DNA from: Echria macrotheca
Lineage: Eukaryota; Ascomycota; Sordariomycetes; Sordariales; Schizotheciaceae
Direction of reading: 5' to 3'
Assembly (NCBI GenBank): GCA_030411725.1
Contig: MU839832.1
Location: 682,001-746,000 of the forward strand
Length of the DNA: 64,000 nucleotides
Part shown: piece after piece, positions 45,178 to 55,468 of the stretch
How the letters are laid out: every line of letters starts with the position of its first letter
Position numbering within the stretch: the first letter of the stretch is position 1
The notes under the pieces: model-generated
What the model saw: only the letters and a program-made list of their open reading frames with translations
What the model was told of the DNA's origin: nothing
Database searches by the model: none
Translations under genes and position numbers: made by a program

Positions 45178-47525
45178 TCATAACCATATTTCCCGCGCCA
45201 TTTGTCCCGAGAAGACGTTTTGTCCCATCTCCTCGCGGATCTGATTCAGCCTCATCCGTTGCTGTCGTCGTTCTCTCATGACCTCGTCCCATTTTCGAAC
45301 AAAATTATCTTGACCTGGATATCGTTAGAATCCCATGTAAACGTGCGTCTTCGTTACTCACTTGGCGAATTCTCAAAGTCAATCTCGAACGTCTTGTAGA
45401 GGCTGTAAGTCGAGTCGATATCGATGTCCATCGCTTTTCCGTGAATCTCGAGTCCTGCCATCTCGAACCTGCCTTTGCGCTCGATGTGTGCCTTGATGCC
45501 GGGCCATCTAGAACCTTTCTTGGAAAAACCAGACGCTTTCCTGGGTTTTAGTTTGACCGCTGTCGGTCCGTCTATTTTGACTTCGATATCGTCCGTTACT
45601 AGCCGTTGTCAGCGCTGGCGGAAGCGTGCTGCCTCGGAGGGGTGCCATACTGAACAATGTAATATACTCGCCCAACCGACCCAGGTAAATAATCAGCCTC
45701 GAGGTGCTGGGCTCTAGCCGTTCTCGCAATGGTCCGGACAATGAAGTACCCGCCGTCAGGAAGGATGCGACGTCCGATTGCGACGCTTTCCTGAGCTCTG
45801 CTTCATGCCACATTTGCAGCCGAACCGTGTAGTACGTATCGGTAGATTTGCTGTCCTTGCTCAACTTGACCAGTTTCACGCTCGTGATGTCCAGTACCAC
45901 CTTTTCAAGCGTCAGTTTCGCCTGGAAATCGCATAGGTCTAGAGTCCACGAGTTAGCAACGGGGAAACAAAACGGACAAAGTCTTGCTCGCCTTTCACAT
46001 GGTGGAACTGGTATACCCCGCTTGGTCGTCCATTCCCTAGCCCGCTCTGAGTGTATATACTCCCTTGCTCGCTTTCGCTGTCGCGGATATACACAACGTT
46101 GGGAAACCGCGGGTCATAGGCATATATGGGAACGAGCTGTGCATTCATCGATTTGACTGTTCGTGGCCTGTCAGTGATCATTGCTAAGCCTGGTGACACG
46201 AACACATACTCCAATAAGTCTCAGACTCGCGCCCTACCCTGCAATGGAACCTGACGTCGTTCGACAAGGTGTTACGGAACACTTTGAGTTGCCCGTCCTG
46301 GAAATCGGGCGAGTTGAGCGTCTGCGCGCTCTTGACCGGCCTGGATTGCCCAATTAGTCACCCCCATGGAAATCTTTGTCAGATACACATACCCATCATA
46401 TAGCATGATCTCGCCAGGCAACACATTATCTCTGCTAGTGCTTGCGCCGTCACTGGAATGGGAGGGCGCGTGCGAAAACGTGGGCTCATCGACCACAACA
46501 ATAGGAGTCACTGTATCATAAACGTCTCCAGAGCTGTAGCTTCTGCCAATGGCAATATAATCGCCATGTCGCTCTGCAAGATTAGGCGTTGAGACGACGG
46601 CAGAGGGAGGAGGGATGGCTGTCGGGTCGTATTGGGGCTCGAAATATTCCTTCTCGGTGTCGCCATAGAGGCCGTTTATCGGCGGATAAAGGTCTGAGCC
46701 GCGTCGTGATGGCGGTAGGGGATTCGAGTATTCCATCAGTGATGGAAACCCGGTGGATGTGGGGCCGGTAGGCTGGCGGGATTGCTGCACATGATAGTTG
46801 GCCTGCTCCGTGTAGTTGACATAGTTGAAGTTGCCGATATGATTGTTCAGGCCGGACGCGTGGTAGGCGTCGTAGCTGGAGTACTGTGGAGAGGGCTCTG
46901 GTGACTGCGGCGAAGGAAGCTGGGCGGCATGCGTTGTGGGCGATACGGGGCTCGTCGGGCTGGGAGCTGCCCGAGGCGTATGGGGATCGGTCAGCGCTTC
47001 AGCGGCTTGGACGCCGCCATCCGAATGCCAGAAAAGCGGCGTCTCGCTGAAGCGGTTGACGTTGAGCTGGGCCATTTTGTTCGTGATCTCGTGGGGTGCG
47101 ACCTCAGGTTCCGACGGAGCGACAGGGCTCGTGATCTGGGGGCTCGAAGCCGATCGACCGCTGCGCGAGAAACTGAAGGAATGCGAACTAGCGTTCGACC
47201 CTGGACGTCTTTTCAGCGAGTTCCTCAGGAGAGAACCGAAAGTCTGCGCAGCGCTAGGTCGAGTTTCGGGGGGCGCCGATGACACCGTCGGCGGCGGCGT
47301 CACTACGTGGGCAGCATTGGGTGCGCTGTCGGCGTCTGAGATGCTCTCCAGGCGGTAGCGACGACCATTAGAGGCAACGACGATATTGCGGTCGGCCGTG
47401 GCCTCGACGGCCAGGAGGTTCAAGCCGTTCTTGGTGTCGAGTAGACCCGAGAGGCGAGCTGCGGCTGCTGCCTCGTCGACACCGGGGACGGTGGATGCCG
47501 CCGCAGTATGACCGTGGGCTACCAT
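45178..47525 (-). CDS. Conserved fungal protein of unknown function
   Basis: Six exons (46393-47525, 46210-46340, 45992-46156, 45651-45938, 45362-45598, 45178-45314) sum to 2091 nt and 696 aa. The N-terminal half is low-complexity (Ser/Pro/Tyr/Asn) after a short ordered start (GLNLLAVEATADRNIVV). The second half is ordered: EIMLYDGPVKSAQTLNSPDFQDG, FHCRVGRESETYWIKSMNAQ, YDPRFPNVVYIRD, DFQAKLTLEKVVLDI, then a charged C-terminus with KWDEVMRERRQQRMRLNQIREEMG and SGQMAREIW. Several predicted beta segments suggest one or two beta-rich adaptor-like domains, but I cannot name a family. All introns are 47-53 nt; intron 3 uses a GC donor. The start is the only ATG upstream of the ordered N-terminus. 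Confidence 0.82.
45939..45991 (-). other. GC-AG intron in unknown-function gene
   Basis: 53 nt, donor AAAG/GCGAGC, branch TTGCTAAC, acceptor CTCTAG. Nearby GT donors either break the frame or leave a 34-nt intron, below the usual minimum, so the GC donor is preferred. Confidence 0.7.
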
Positions 47526-48689
47526 GCTGGACAGTACCGCGCAAGTCCATCAGCTCTCTTCAGCCGGTCATGATGTGTCACTAGAAGCGGGAACGACAGC
47601 GATCGGCAGTGTGCATGTGTCGACTTCGATGTGTGTAAATCCGCTCGATCCTACAACCGTAGAAGTGCGGGTATCTCTCCAGATAAGAAGGTCAGGGAGC
47701 CTTGGAGAGCGGGACGCGGGGCGGGAGGGGCCAAGAAGTACTATAACAGGGGCTGGACAGCCGAGTGGTAGCACCAAGCAAGGGGGGGAAGTCGAAGCCA
47801 GAGACGCAGCAAACCGCAAACACCACAGCGGCAATGATAGCGCACCAAAGTGCCCTGGGGGCTGATGCCTCGCGCTGTCGTCCCACCTATCCGCCCAATG
47901 AAGACAGCGTCGGGGCAGCCTCCGTGTCTTCGGTGGCCGAGAGCAGCTGGCTGCCAGCAGAGGTCAAAAGGCAGCCTGGAGCTCGTCGGCATGGATCAAT
48001 GACGCTGGCCCCCAGCGAATGACCGCAGCGGTAAGGCTGAGCGGTCGCAGCAGAGTGCCGTGAATCCTCGCGTGGCCACCGCTGTACCGGAATTGGGCAC
48101 TGGCTGAACGGCTTGACGAACCTTAAGCCCGGTAACTAGCCTTCGCCCCGCACGGTTGGGAATGATGGCCGGGAATACGGAGTAGCACCCGGCAGCGAAG
48201 TCGTCTCCAGGAGCCACCCTTCTAGAATGTCTCCCCAACATCGTGGACCTACCTGGCTAGGTACCCGGATTTTGCTATCAGTGAGTGGACAGAAAGCTGC
48301 GATATTACTCATGCCGAAGATAAGTCGCAAGCGTGTGCCAGCTCGGTGCTTACTAACGTGGCTTTTCGTGTTGCTGTCCAGTCCAAACAATGATTGGTGG
48401 TCCATCACACTGCAGATGGCATGTTCGATTGCGATAACTCGATTCGCTCGCCGGTGCCGCTTGACTTCCGAAGTGTATTCCGTATATCGCGGGGAAACGC
48501 CTGGACTGCCGCGTCTGCCCCGACAGCAGAAAGCGCCGGTCTAGCCGGCCGCTGCGAAGCCAAACTCCGATTTATATGCTCAATACACACGCAGACTTCC
48601 CTCCCCAACCCCGAAACGCCGTGATCCATATCCTCTCCATCCATCATTCATGACATTCGTTTCCTTTGCTCACATCGTTTCCATCATCA
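47526..48689. other. Spacer between unknown-function gene and BUR6
   Basis: About 1.16 kb, promoter of the 45.2-47.5 kb gene and 3' region of BUR6. Overlapping open frames on both strands show no recognisable product. No RNA gene or repeat seen. Confidence 0.45.
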
Positions 48690-49643
48690 TCATGCCGCCT
48701 TCCTCTTCCTGCCCACGCGTTTCTTCTTCTCGGCCGGTTCGTCTTCGCTCTCGCTCTCCGTCTTGGCCGCCTTCGCCTTGCTTCCTGCCTTTTCGTCGTT
48801 TTCCACCCGGCCGACAATCTCTCGCAGAAAATCCCACTGCTCGTCGGATTCTATCACCTGCTTCAGCATCTGGGCTGATACCCGCTTCGAACTCTTCTCC
48901 CGTGCCACGTCGGCGCTCCGGGTGACGAGCTCGATCATGAACATTTCCAGCGCCTTGCCCACGGCGATAGGTGTCTGTTGGGCGACCTTGCCGACTTCCT
49001 CGTCGGCCTGCATAATGCGTTTGATCCGTGCTGTCGGAAACTTTGTCCGGACTGGCGATGGTTCGACTATTCCGGCCGTCGAGGAGCCCGCGGCCGAGCC
49101 GCCCCGTTTGGGAGGCATGGTGCTGGATGCTAGGTCTGATGTCGCCGATACGGCCGACAGCGGCTCGCCAGATGCTACGGTTGTCGCGATTGCCGGTGTC
49201 GACGCGAGAACACTGGCTTCGTGGCCGTAGAATTGGGCTGCCGGGAGAGGGAACTGCGACTTGTACGGTGTATCGTACCGTGGGTAGAACGGACCCTTCT
49301 GCGACGGCTGGGGGACCGTGTATCCAGACCCCGCCTGTGGCACTGTTTGCCCGGCAGGTGACGAGAAAGACGGTGGACGATAGCTGGACGGCGACGAGTG
49401 CTGCGAGTGCGTATGTTGTTGGGTTACGGCTGGCGCATCAGCAAAATATGTACTCGACAAAGGCTGCAGATGCACGCGCTGCTGATGCGGAGAAAATTGC
49501 GACGGCGATTGCTGGGATGGTAGCTCTCGCGGTTGGGCTCCAGTCGCAGTCGCGTCTGGTGGTGCAGATGCGGGCCCCTCGCTGGTGGGGCCCGACGAAT
49601 AAAAGGATGAAAGGTCCGGCGATTTGGGAGCATATGTGCCCAT
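48690..49643 (-). CDS. BUR6: NC2-alpha / DRAP1-like histone-fold corepressor (BUR6)
   Basis: A single exon of 954 nt encodes 317 aa. Residues about 1-180 are low-complexity (Ser, Gln, Pro, Tyr). The histone fold lies at about 195-275: KFPTARIKRIMQADEEVGKV, then TPIAVGKALEMFMIELV and RVSAQMLKQVIESDEQWDFL. This is closest to NC2-alpha, which dimerises with NC2-beta, binds TBP on promoter DNA and blocks TFIIA/TFIIB, though it can also aid transcription. A CBF/NF-Y subunit C is an alternative, but the KRIMQADEEVGKVAQ pattern and the acidic/basic KKKR tail favour NC2-alpha. The start (ATG at 49643) begins MGTYAPKSPDL; an internal Met before PPKRGG (about residue 174) is another possibility. Confidence 0.85.
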   Translation of the reverse strand: MGTYAPKSPDLSSFYSSGPTSEGPASAPPDATATGAQPRELPSQQSPSQFSPHQQRVHLQPLSSTYFADAPAVTQQHTHSQHSSPSSYRPPSFSSPAGQTVPQAGSGYTVPQPSQKGPFYPRYDTPYKSQFPLPAAQFYGHEASVLASTPAIATTVASGEPLSAVSATSDLASSTMPPKRGGSAAGSSTAGIVEPSPVRTKFPTARIKRIMQADEEVGKVAQQTPIAVGKALEMFMIELVTRSADVAREKSSKRVSAQMLKQVIESDEQWDFLREIVGRVENDEKAGSKAKAAKTESESEDEPAEKKKRVGRKRKAA

Positions 49644-51016
49644 GGTTTGCGGAAGTAAACAAAACCCTGCAAGCAAAGAAGGTGCCTCCAACAAGGGTCT
49701 CGATCCACTCGCCGCCCGGAGGCTGGAACCTCAAAGGTTCGTCTTCCGCTTTCTGCTGTGTGGCGCTTTCTTGCTGCTTTGTGTGTGTGCCGTCTCGACG
49801 CCGGCGGGGCCTCTAACGCAGCTTTGGTGGGGATGTTCGACCGGCGGGGGGCCCCTCTCTACAAGTAGTTAATTCGTGCCTTCCAGTGTGTAAATCGCTC
49901 TGTGTGGCTGGGATGGAGGGGTATCTCTGCGAGGCTAATGCAGGCGGAGGGGCAGAATGTGAAGGTGTGGTGCAGCCCTCGTTCAACCAAAGAGCCGAAC
50001 CAGGTGGCGTTCGACGCAGGATGAAATGGCGGTATGCCTCTTGCACCTCTCACAATGCGAACTTGGACTGGAAGTTACCGTGTGCCGGACACCAAGCGTC
50101 CCTGGAGACGCAGGCGACGCCGACGGGCAATTCTCAGCCACAGCCGGGCACATCAAGCAACCTGGGATACACAGCAGCTGGAAGAGGATCATTAGAGGTG
50201 CTTTTCAGATCAACATCTGATGAGCCTCCAGCCCATACCAGCACCCGAGCTTATCTGACGCCATCCCATGCATAGGCACATCTACATCTTCTCAAAGACT
50301 CTGCCCTCAGCTGTCTCAGACGAGGCGAGGCAGCGGGTCAGGTGACGGCTTTGGAATACGTAGTGGGGGAGGTACGGAATATTGGGATTGGTAAAAGAAC
50401 AATGTGATAACCTACGAGTTCTGCTCTTATGTCAGCCGGAAATAGGCTCTCGGTAGTCAATCTGCTCGTCAATGTCAAGCCGGTCGCGGGGACGGTCGGA
50501 ATGCGGTCTCATCAAAGACATTCAGCTTGGGCCTGCAGCAAAGCCCCGCCGAAGCTTCGAAGGGCGGAGACAGTCATTTTATGTCGCGGCAGGCAGACCT
50601 GCTGCACACAGCTGTGAATTTGGACACTTCAATCAATCGTGGCCCGGCGCTGCCTGATTGGGTGGCGGGCGAGCACAGCCCCGCGGCCCCTCCACGCACG
50701 CGCAGAGCTTTCTGCGTCGGTGATCTGCCAATCCCGCAGCTGTGCATTGATGCCTCGACAAACGGCGGCAACCAACATCAGCCGGTCCTGTAGCTTGCCT
50801 GATTATCGCGTCTTCTCATTCCAAGGCAAGTCCATCGAGAGTTTTCTTTCATGCATGCAATGATGACTTTCAAGAGCAACTCAACAAGCCAGAGACTTCA
50901 GAACAGCGCGTCCAGAAGAAGCCGCGCCGTCAAAGCCCTGGTTTCATCGGACCGTCGCGTCGATGATGGCATATAAATAACTTGATCTAATCTGAGATTT
51001 TTTTCACTCTCTTTCC
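49644..51016. other. Intergenic spacer BUR6 to alpha/beta hydrolase
   Basis: About 1.4 kb. It holds the BUR6 promoter/leader and the hydrolase 3' region. No gene, tRNA or repeat is supported. Confidence 0.45.
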
Positions 51017-52453
51017 CTAGGACTCATCTTTCCTTATATGCCGTCTAACTTCCTCGCTCATAGTTCTCAACCCCCGCAGGCGCTCCTGTTGATCGCTACA
51101 GAGAAACAACGAGGCCACCGGCCACGCGTGAATCCCGCCGGGTTCTGCTTGGATCCCGACTTTGACTTTCGCATTTTGGAGTGTCCTGACCAGGGCCTCG
51201 ATATCCGGCGCGAGCATCTCGTCCAGTCCATAAGCGATAAAAATCCCTCTCTGGGGACTTGCTCGCCTCCACCAAGCCACGTCTTTGCAGCAACCAGGCG
51301 ATATGAGCGGATCGACCTCGGAGATATTCCCGCCCGCAAGCTGTCTCCCGTATTGGTTCAGCTGCCGGGCGTCTAGGTAATCGCTTGCTGTGTTTTTGTG
51401 TTGATCTGACACCAGAGTCACCCATGGCGAGATTAACATGGCAAAGGCAGGCTTTCCGAGTCCACGGATGCCAAAGTCCTTTCCAGCTTGCTTGTCACTA
51501 AGGTGAAGCAAAAAGCTCAAGACGAGCATGGCTCCAGCCGAGTCTCCACTCACACAGACAATCGAAGGGTCATCCACCAGGTTCAGGATATACTCATACC
51601 CTCCCAGAGCCTCCCGTATCTGAGTTGGGTACGACGCGTCTGGGACCAGCGTATAGTCTAGGGCGAGGATTGCTGGGTTTCTATACCCAACCGACCTCAG
51701 AATGGAGCACCACGTCAAGAAGAATTCTAGGTAAAAGAAAGGGGTGCCCATGGCGAACCCTCCACCGTGGATGTAGTAGATGACGATGTCGGGGTCTTTT
51801 AGGGGCTTCTTGCATATCCAGATGCCCCGGAACAAATCCTGTCGCTGGTCAGACAAAGTTGGGGGGTAGGTGGGTTGTACAGACTGACCGTTTCGACCTC
51901 GTTCCATGTGATGGGCGATGGGACAAGCCCATAGCGGAACATGCGGAAGTGCAAAAACGGCAGAGCAACCCACTTGCAGAAGAACACCCGGGCTATCCGG
52001 GGCGGGATGTTGCAAAAGGCATAGCGAACACACCGGGTGACAAAGTCCTCGAAGGGGGTCGACCTCTGGACGAATAGGGACTGTAGCCGGCGGGGACACA
52101 GGTATCTGCCCCAGATGAACGCAACCGGGAGTTTAAGCACTTGTTCTGTTAGTTCTGGGATTCTCTCGGATAGCGTGTCGGATCGCAAGTTGCACAGCCA
52201 ATCTACGTATCTAGGAGACAAAACGAAACAAAAATAAAATGATGCAAGGGAAAGGAGAGAACCTACGGAGAAAAGGCAGCGCCTGCAGCACGCAAACCAC
52301 CGTGTCTCGAAACCCGACTTGCCAGAGCAGTTGTGGCGCTAGGAACAGACAAAAGACGGCGCAGTCGAGATACGAAACGGGGCCGAGAAGGCATATAGTT
52401 CGGTTCCGCAGCCGCCGCCGCCCGAAGGGTCTGGTCCATATCCGGGTCGACAT
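51017..52453 (-). CDS. HSL-type alpha/beta hydrolase (arylacetamide deacetylase-like)
   Basis: Three exons (52263-52453, 51889-52210, 51017-51844) total 1341 nt and 446 aa. A hydrophobic N-terminal segment (about residues 25-48) suggests an ER membrane anchor. The hormone-sensitive-lipase fold shows the oxyanion motif HGGGF, nucleophile elbow GDSAG, the acid in YGLDEMLAPD and the catalytic His in GGIHAWP, so the triad looks complete. Likely substrates are short acyl esters, sterol esters or related compounds; the specific one is not evident. Intron 1 is given a weak donor (GTTCTC) because it alone keeps the frame and yields a 52-nt intron; an upstream ATG at 52588 could extend the N-terminus. 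Confidence 0.88.
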
Positions 52454-53010
52454 GCCGTTCGTTCTTGAGCTCCGGGCTAGCTGGCCCGGTCTAGTCCGGT
52501 CCGGTCCGGTTCGGTGGCGGGTAGGCTCGGGAGATTGATCGAGCGAGCGGGATTGTAGAGGAAATACCTTACTTGGTAGCGAGAGCAATGACGAGAATTA
52601 GTCCATGGGTTGTTCTGTATAGAAGAAGCGAAACGAATGAATGGATGGATGGATGGGTTTTGAAGATGAAATAAAGTTTCGGTTTTCGCCCTCCCACCCA
52701 GTCCCGAGGGTATGGGACAGGATTAGTTCCAGACTTATATTCGCTTGGCGCGCCGGCGTCGTTGCGTCTCTGGTAACGCTTTGCTTGTTGGGAGGATTAC
52801 GTAGGCTTTGTCGAAAACACTGCATGATGAATATGTAACTTTCATGTGCTGCTGGTATCCAGATCAAGATACATTTAGCCTGTCAAGCCTGTTCCATTGA
52901 CAAACCAGGTGACTGCGAACCACACTTCCATAAAAAGATGTACAGCAGCAGCACACTTATGCATTGGTAAAACGTATAATCGGCAGCCTCTTGAAGACTA
53001 CCTAGACTAC
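52454..53010. other. Spacer hydrolase / xylulokinase
   Basis: About 560 nt: hydrolase promoter and xylulokinase 3' region. A short GGAT run (GAATGGATGGATGGATGGG) lies near 52638-52656. Nothing else seen. Confidence 0.45.
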
Positions 53011-54841
53011 CTAGGTATTCTTCGCCACAGCCAAGATCTTCTCCTCCATCTTCTCGAAAGCCGGAAGCACCTTTCCATATTTTTCAAAGACGCCCTCCTT
53101 GTACCCCTCGTCCACGCGCTGGATCGCCCCCTCCTCCTTCCACCGCTTCCCGATCAGCTCGTCAAACGTCTCGCCCTCGGCCCGCTCAAACGCCCACACG
53201 GCCTTGTACGCACCGCCGAGCGCGCAGGCGTTCCCGCCCACGTCGAGTTTGTAGACCCCGTCGACACCGCCGAGGACGTCGCCCATGATGCGGGTGATCG
53301 CCGGGTTCAGCGAGCCGCCCCCGACCAGATAGATGCGGCGCGGCTGCGCGGGCAGGCCCTCGCCGGGGCTGTGGACCAGCTTCTGGCTGCGCAGCCGCAT
53401 CGACAGCGCCTGGGACTCGACGATGATGCGCGGGTCCGTTTCGGCCGGCCACGTCTCCTTGGCCTCGGCGAGGCCGCTGCCGTCGGCCGCGTTGGCCGTG
53501 TAGCGCCAGGTGCCTGATGAGATGTTGGGCACGATCTCGGGGAGGAAGAAGTATAGCCCTAGCTTGGCGGGGTCCGACTCGGACTTGATGTCTAGCGGCG
53601 GTGTTTGGAGAGCGGCCTTGTTGAAGTTCTTCCAGGGATCGGAGCCCTCATCAGGCTTCGGCAGGGCGTCGCGGACTTTCTCACGAGCTAGCGCACCGTT
53701 CTTGTAGCACAGCATAAACATATACTGGCCTTTGGTGGTGGGATGGTTGAAGAAATGATAACTCGGGTCCGGCTTGTAGACCGGGGTTATCATCAAAAAA
53801 GTCGTGCTCGTTCCGAGGCTGACAATGGCGTCGAGCGGTCGTAGTGGGAGGGCGAGGATCGTGGCCGGGTTGTCACCGGTAAAAGGGGCAATACCGCACT
53901 CGGGATCGAACCCGTACTTTGCAGTAAAGTAGCTGCTGATCTTGCCCATGCTACCACCGCCGTCTTGCCGAACCTCTCCAAGTTTAGCCCGCAGCTCCGG
54001 AACGCCGTCCTTGCCTGCTACCAGCTCGAGGAGCGGCTCTGACCAGTTGTCCCCAGGAATATCCCACAAGTCCATTCCGCATGCATCACTGATGTCCATG
54101 GGAGCGATGGACCCGAGGAGTAGGGAGGCGAGGAAAGAGGAGACGAGAGATATTCGAGATGTTGCGGCATACATGTCTGGAAGCTTCCGGCGAAGACGCA
54201 TGATTTGTGGGCCGGTGAATCTCTGTTGATGATAATCAGCCTGCCGCTTTCCCCTTTCACATTGTCACATCATGATGGACTAACATGGTGGGCAGCACTC
54301 CCAGTCACCTCAGCCAACCTCTCAGCGGACCCCAGCTTCGCATCGAATTGATCGCACTCGGCCTGGGTGCTGTGATCCTGCCAGTTCGGGCCATACGGGT
54401 GAGAGAAGGCGCCGGTGAGCTGGTCAACCAGAGATCTGCCAGGCTGTAACCCCCCGAGAAGCTTCTCGGCATCATGGCTCCAGTATACACTGCCGTGCTG
54501 TTGGCAAGAACCACTGATGCCCCGAATACGGCCGAGAGGGGTATTCTTCTCCTGGAGTCGTCGTAGAACCAGATCCAGGGACTCTAGCCACATGGCCACG
54601 GGGGCAAACACCTCACCCTCGTCCTCGTTGACCATTACACCCTTCTTGACGCCATAATTGGAGCCGAAATCTCCATCGAACTCGACCTTGGCATCCGCAA
54701 CAACGGTCAGATCCGAGCGGATGACGATGGCTAGAGCGAGTGCGTTAGCTAAAGCCCCCAAAGAGCTGTTGTGGAAGGCAGACCCTTGAGCTGCTGGGTC
54801 GAGAGATCAAAGCCCAGATAGAGCGGGCCGTCGTCGGCCAT
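53011..54841 (-). CDS. XKS1: D-xylulose kinase
   Basis: Three exons (54784-54841, 54285-54730, 53011-54222) total 1716 nt and 571 aa, the usual length of fungal xylulokinase. It phosphorylates D-xylulose to D-xylulose 5-phosphate, linking xylose and arabinose breakdown to the pentose phosphate pathway in the cytosol. The FGGY-kinase signatures are present: LYLGFDLSTQQLK at the start, SGSCQQHGSVYW, AAHHRFTGPQI after intron 2, DACGMDLWDI, GDNPATILALPLRP, IVSLGTSTTF, and YLVGGGSLNPAITRIMGDV in the ATPase domain. Donors are GTCTGC and GTTAGT. A GGCTAAA element occurs about 255 nt upstream of the start (finding). Confidence 0.96.
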
Positions 54842-55468
54842 TGTTCGGGATTGGACAGGAGGAGGAAACTTGAGGTAACAAGAGACACAAACCACTCAAT
54901 TGGATGCTGGACAGACAGGACAGAAGCCTCAGACACCAGAATTACAGACTGAACAGGATATCCAAGAGAAAATGACAATTGGGCATCATAGCCATGCCCA
55001 GGCGCGGGGCAGCGGCCATAAAGTATACACGCTCCATGGCGGGGCAAGGCGCGGCAGGTCCATCACAGACAGCGGCAGCCTCGTCAGAGTTGCATTTAGC
55101 CTATTTTCCCGTCCAGTCTCGGCCAATGCCAATCCAGCACTCTTGAGTCTGTGCCAATTAGGCGGTTGTGAGTAAGCAGACGGCCACATGACCTTGACGG
55201 CGGATTTATGCCGCTGGTAAAAGATCTGCTCCGGGATCGCTGGTTGACGATCTCGCTAGACAGACCAGACTAGTCAACCCTAACCCTTTGATCGAAAGAT
55301 GCCGTTGCAACGCTGCTGCAGTTGACATTAGCGCGCCGACCTTCAAGAGGCCGATTCTGAACCAACAACGTCCAAAATTGGTGTCCTTCTCTGCCACCGA
55401 CAGGTCGTAGTGCAAGCCGCTATGGATAGTCGACACTCCCGGTCCATCATCACCTGAGAAGCCGGACG
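54842..55468. other. Divergent promoter xylulokinase / SLP1
   Basis: About 630 nt between divergent starts. It contains one candidate XlnR/XYR1 element on the minus strand. No coding region. Confidence 0.5.
55095..55101 (-). promoter_or_regulatory. Candidate XlnR/XYR1-type element (GGCTAAA)
   Basis: GGCTAAA on the minus strand matches the GGNTAAA consensus described for xylanolytic regulators and lies upstream of xylulokinase, a known xylose-pathway target in several fungi. A single 7-mer can arise by chance; binding is inferred. Confidence 0.3.
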
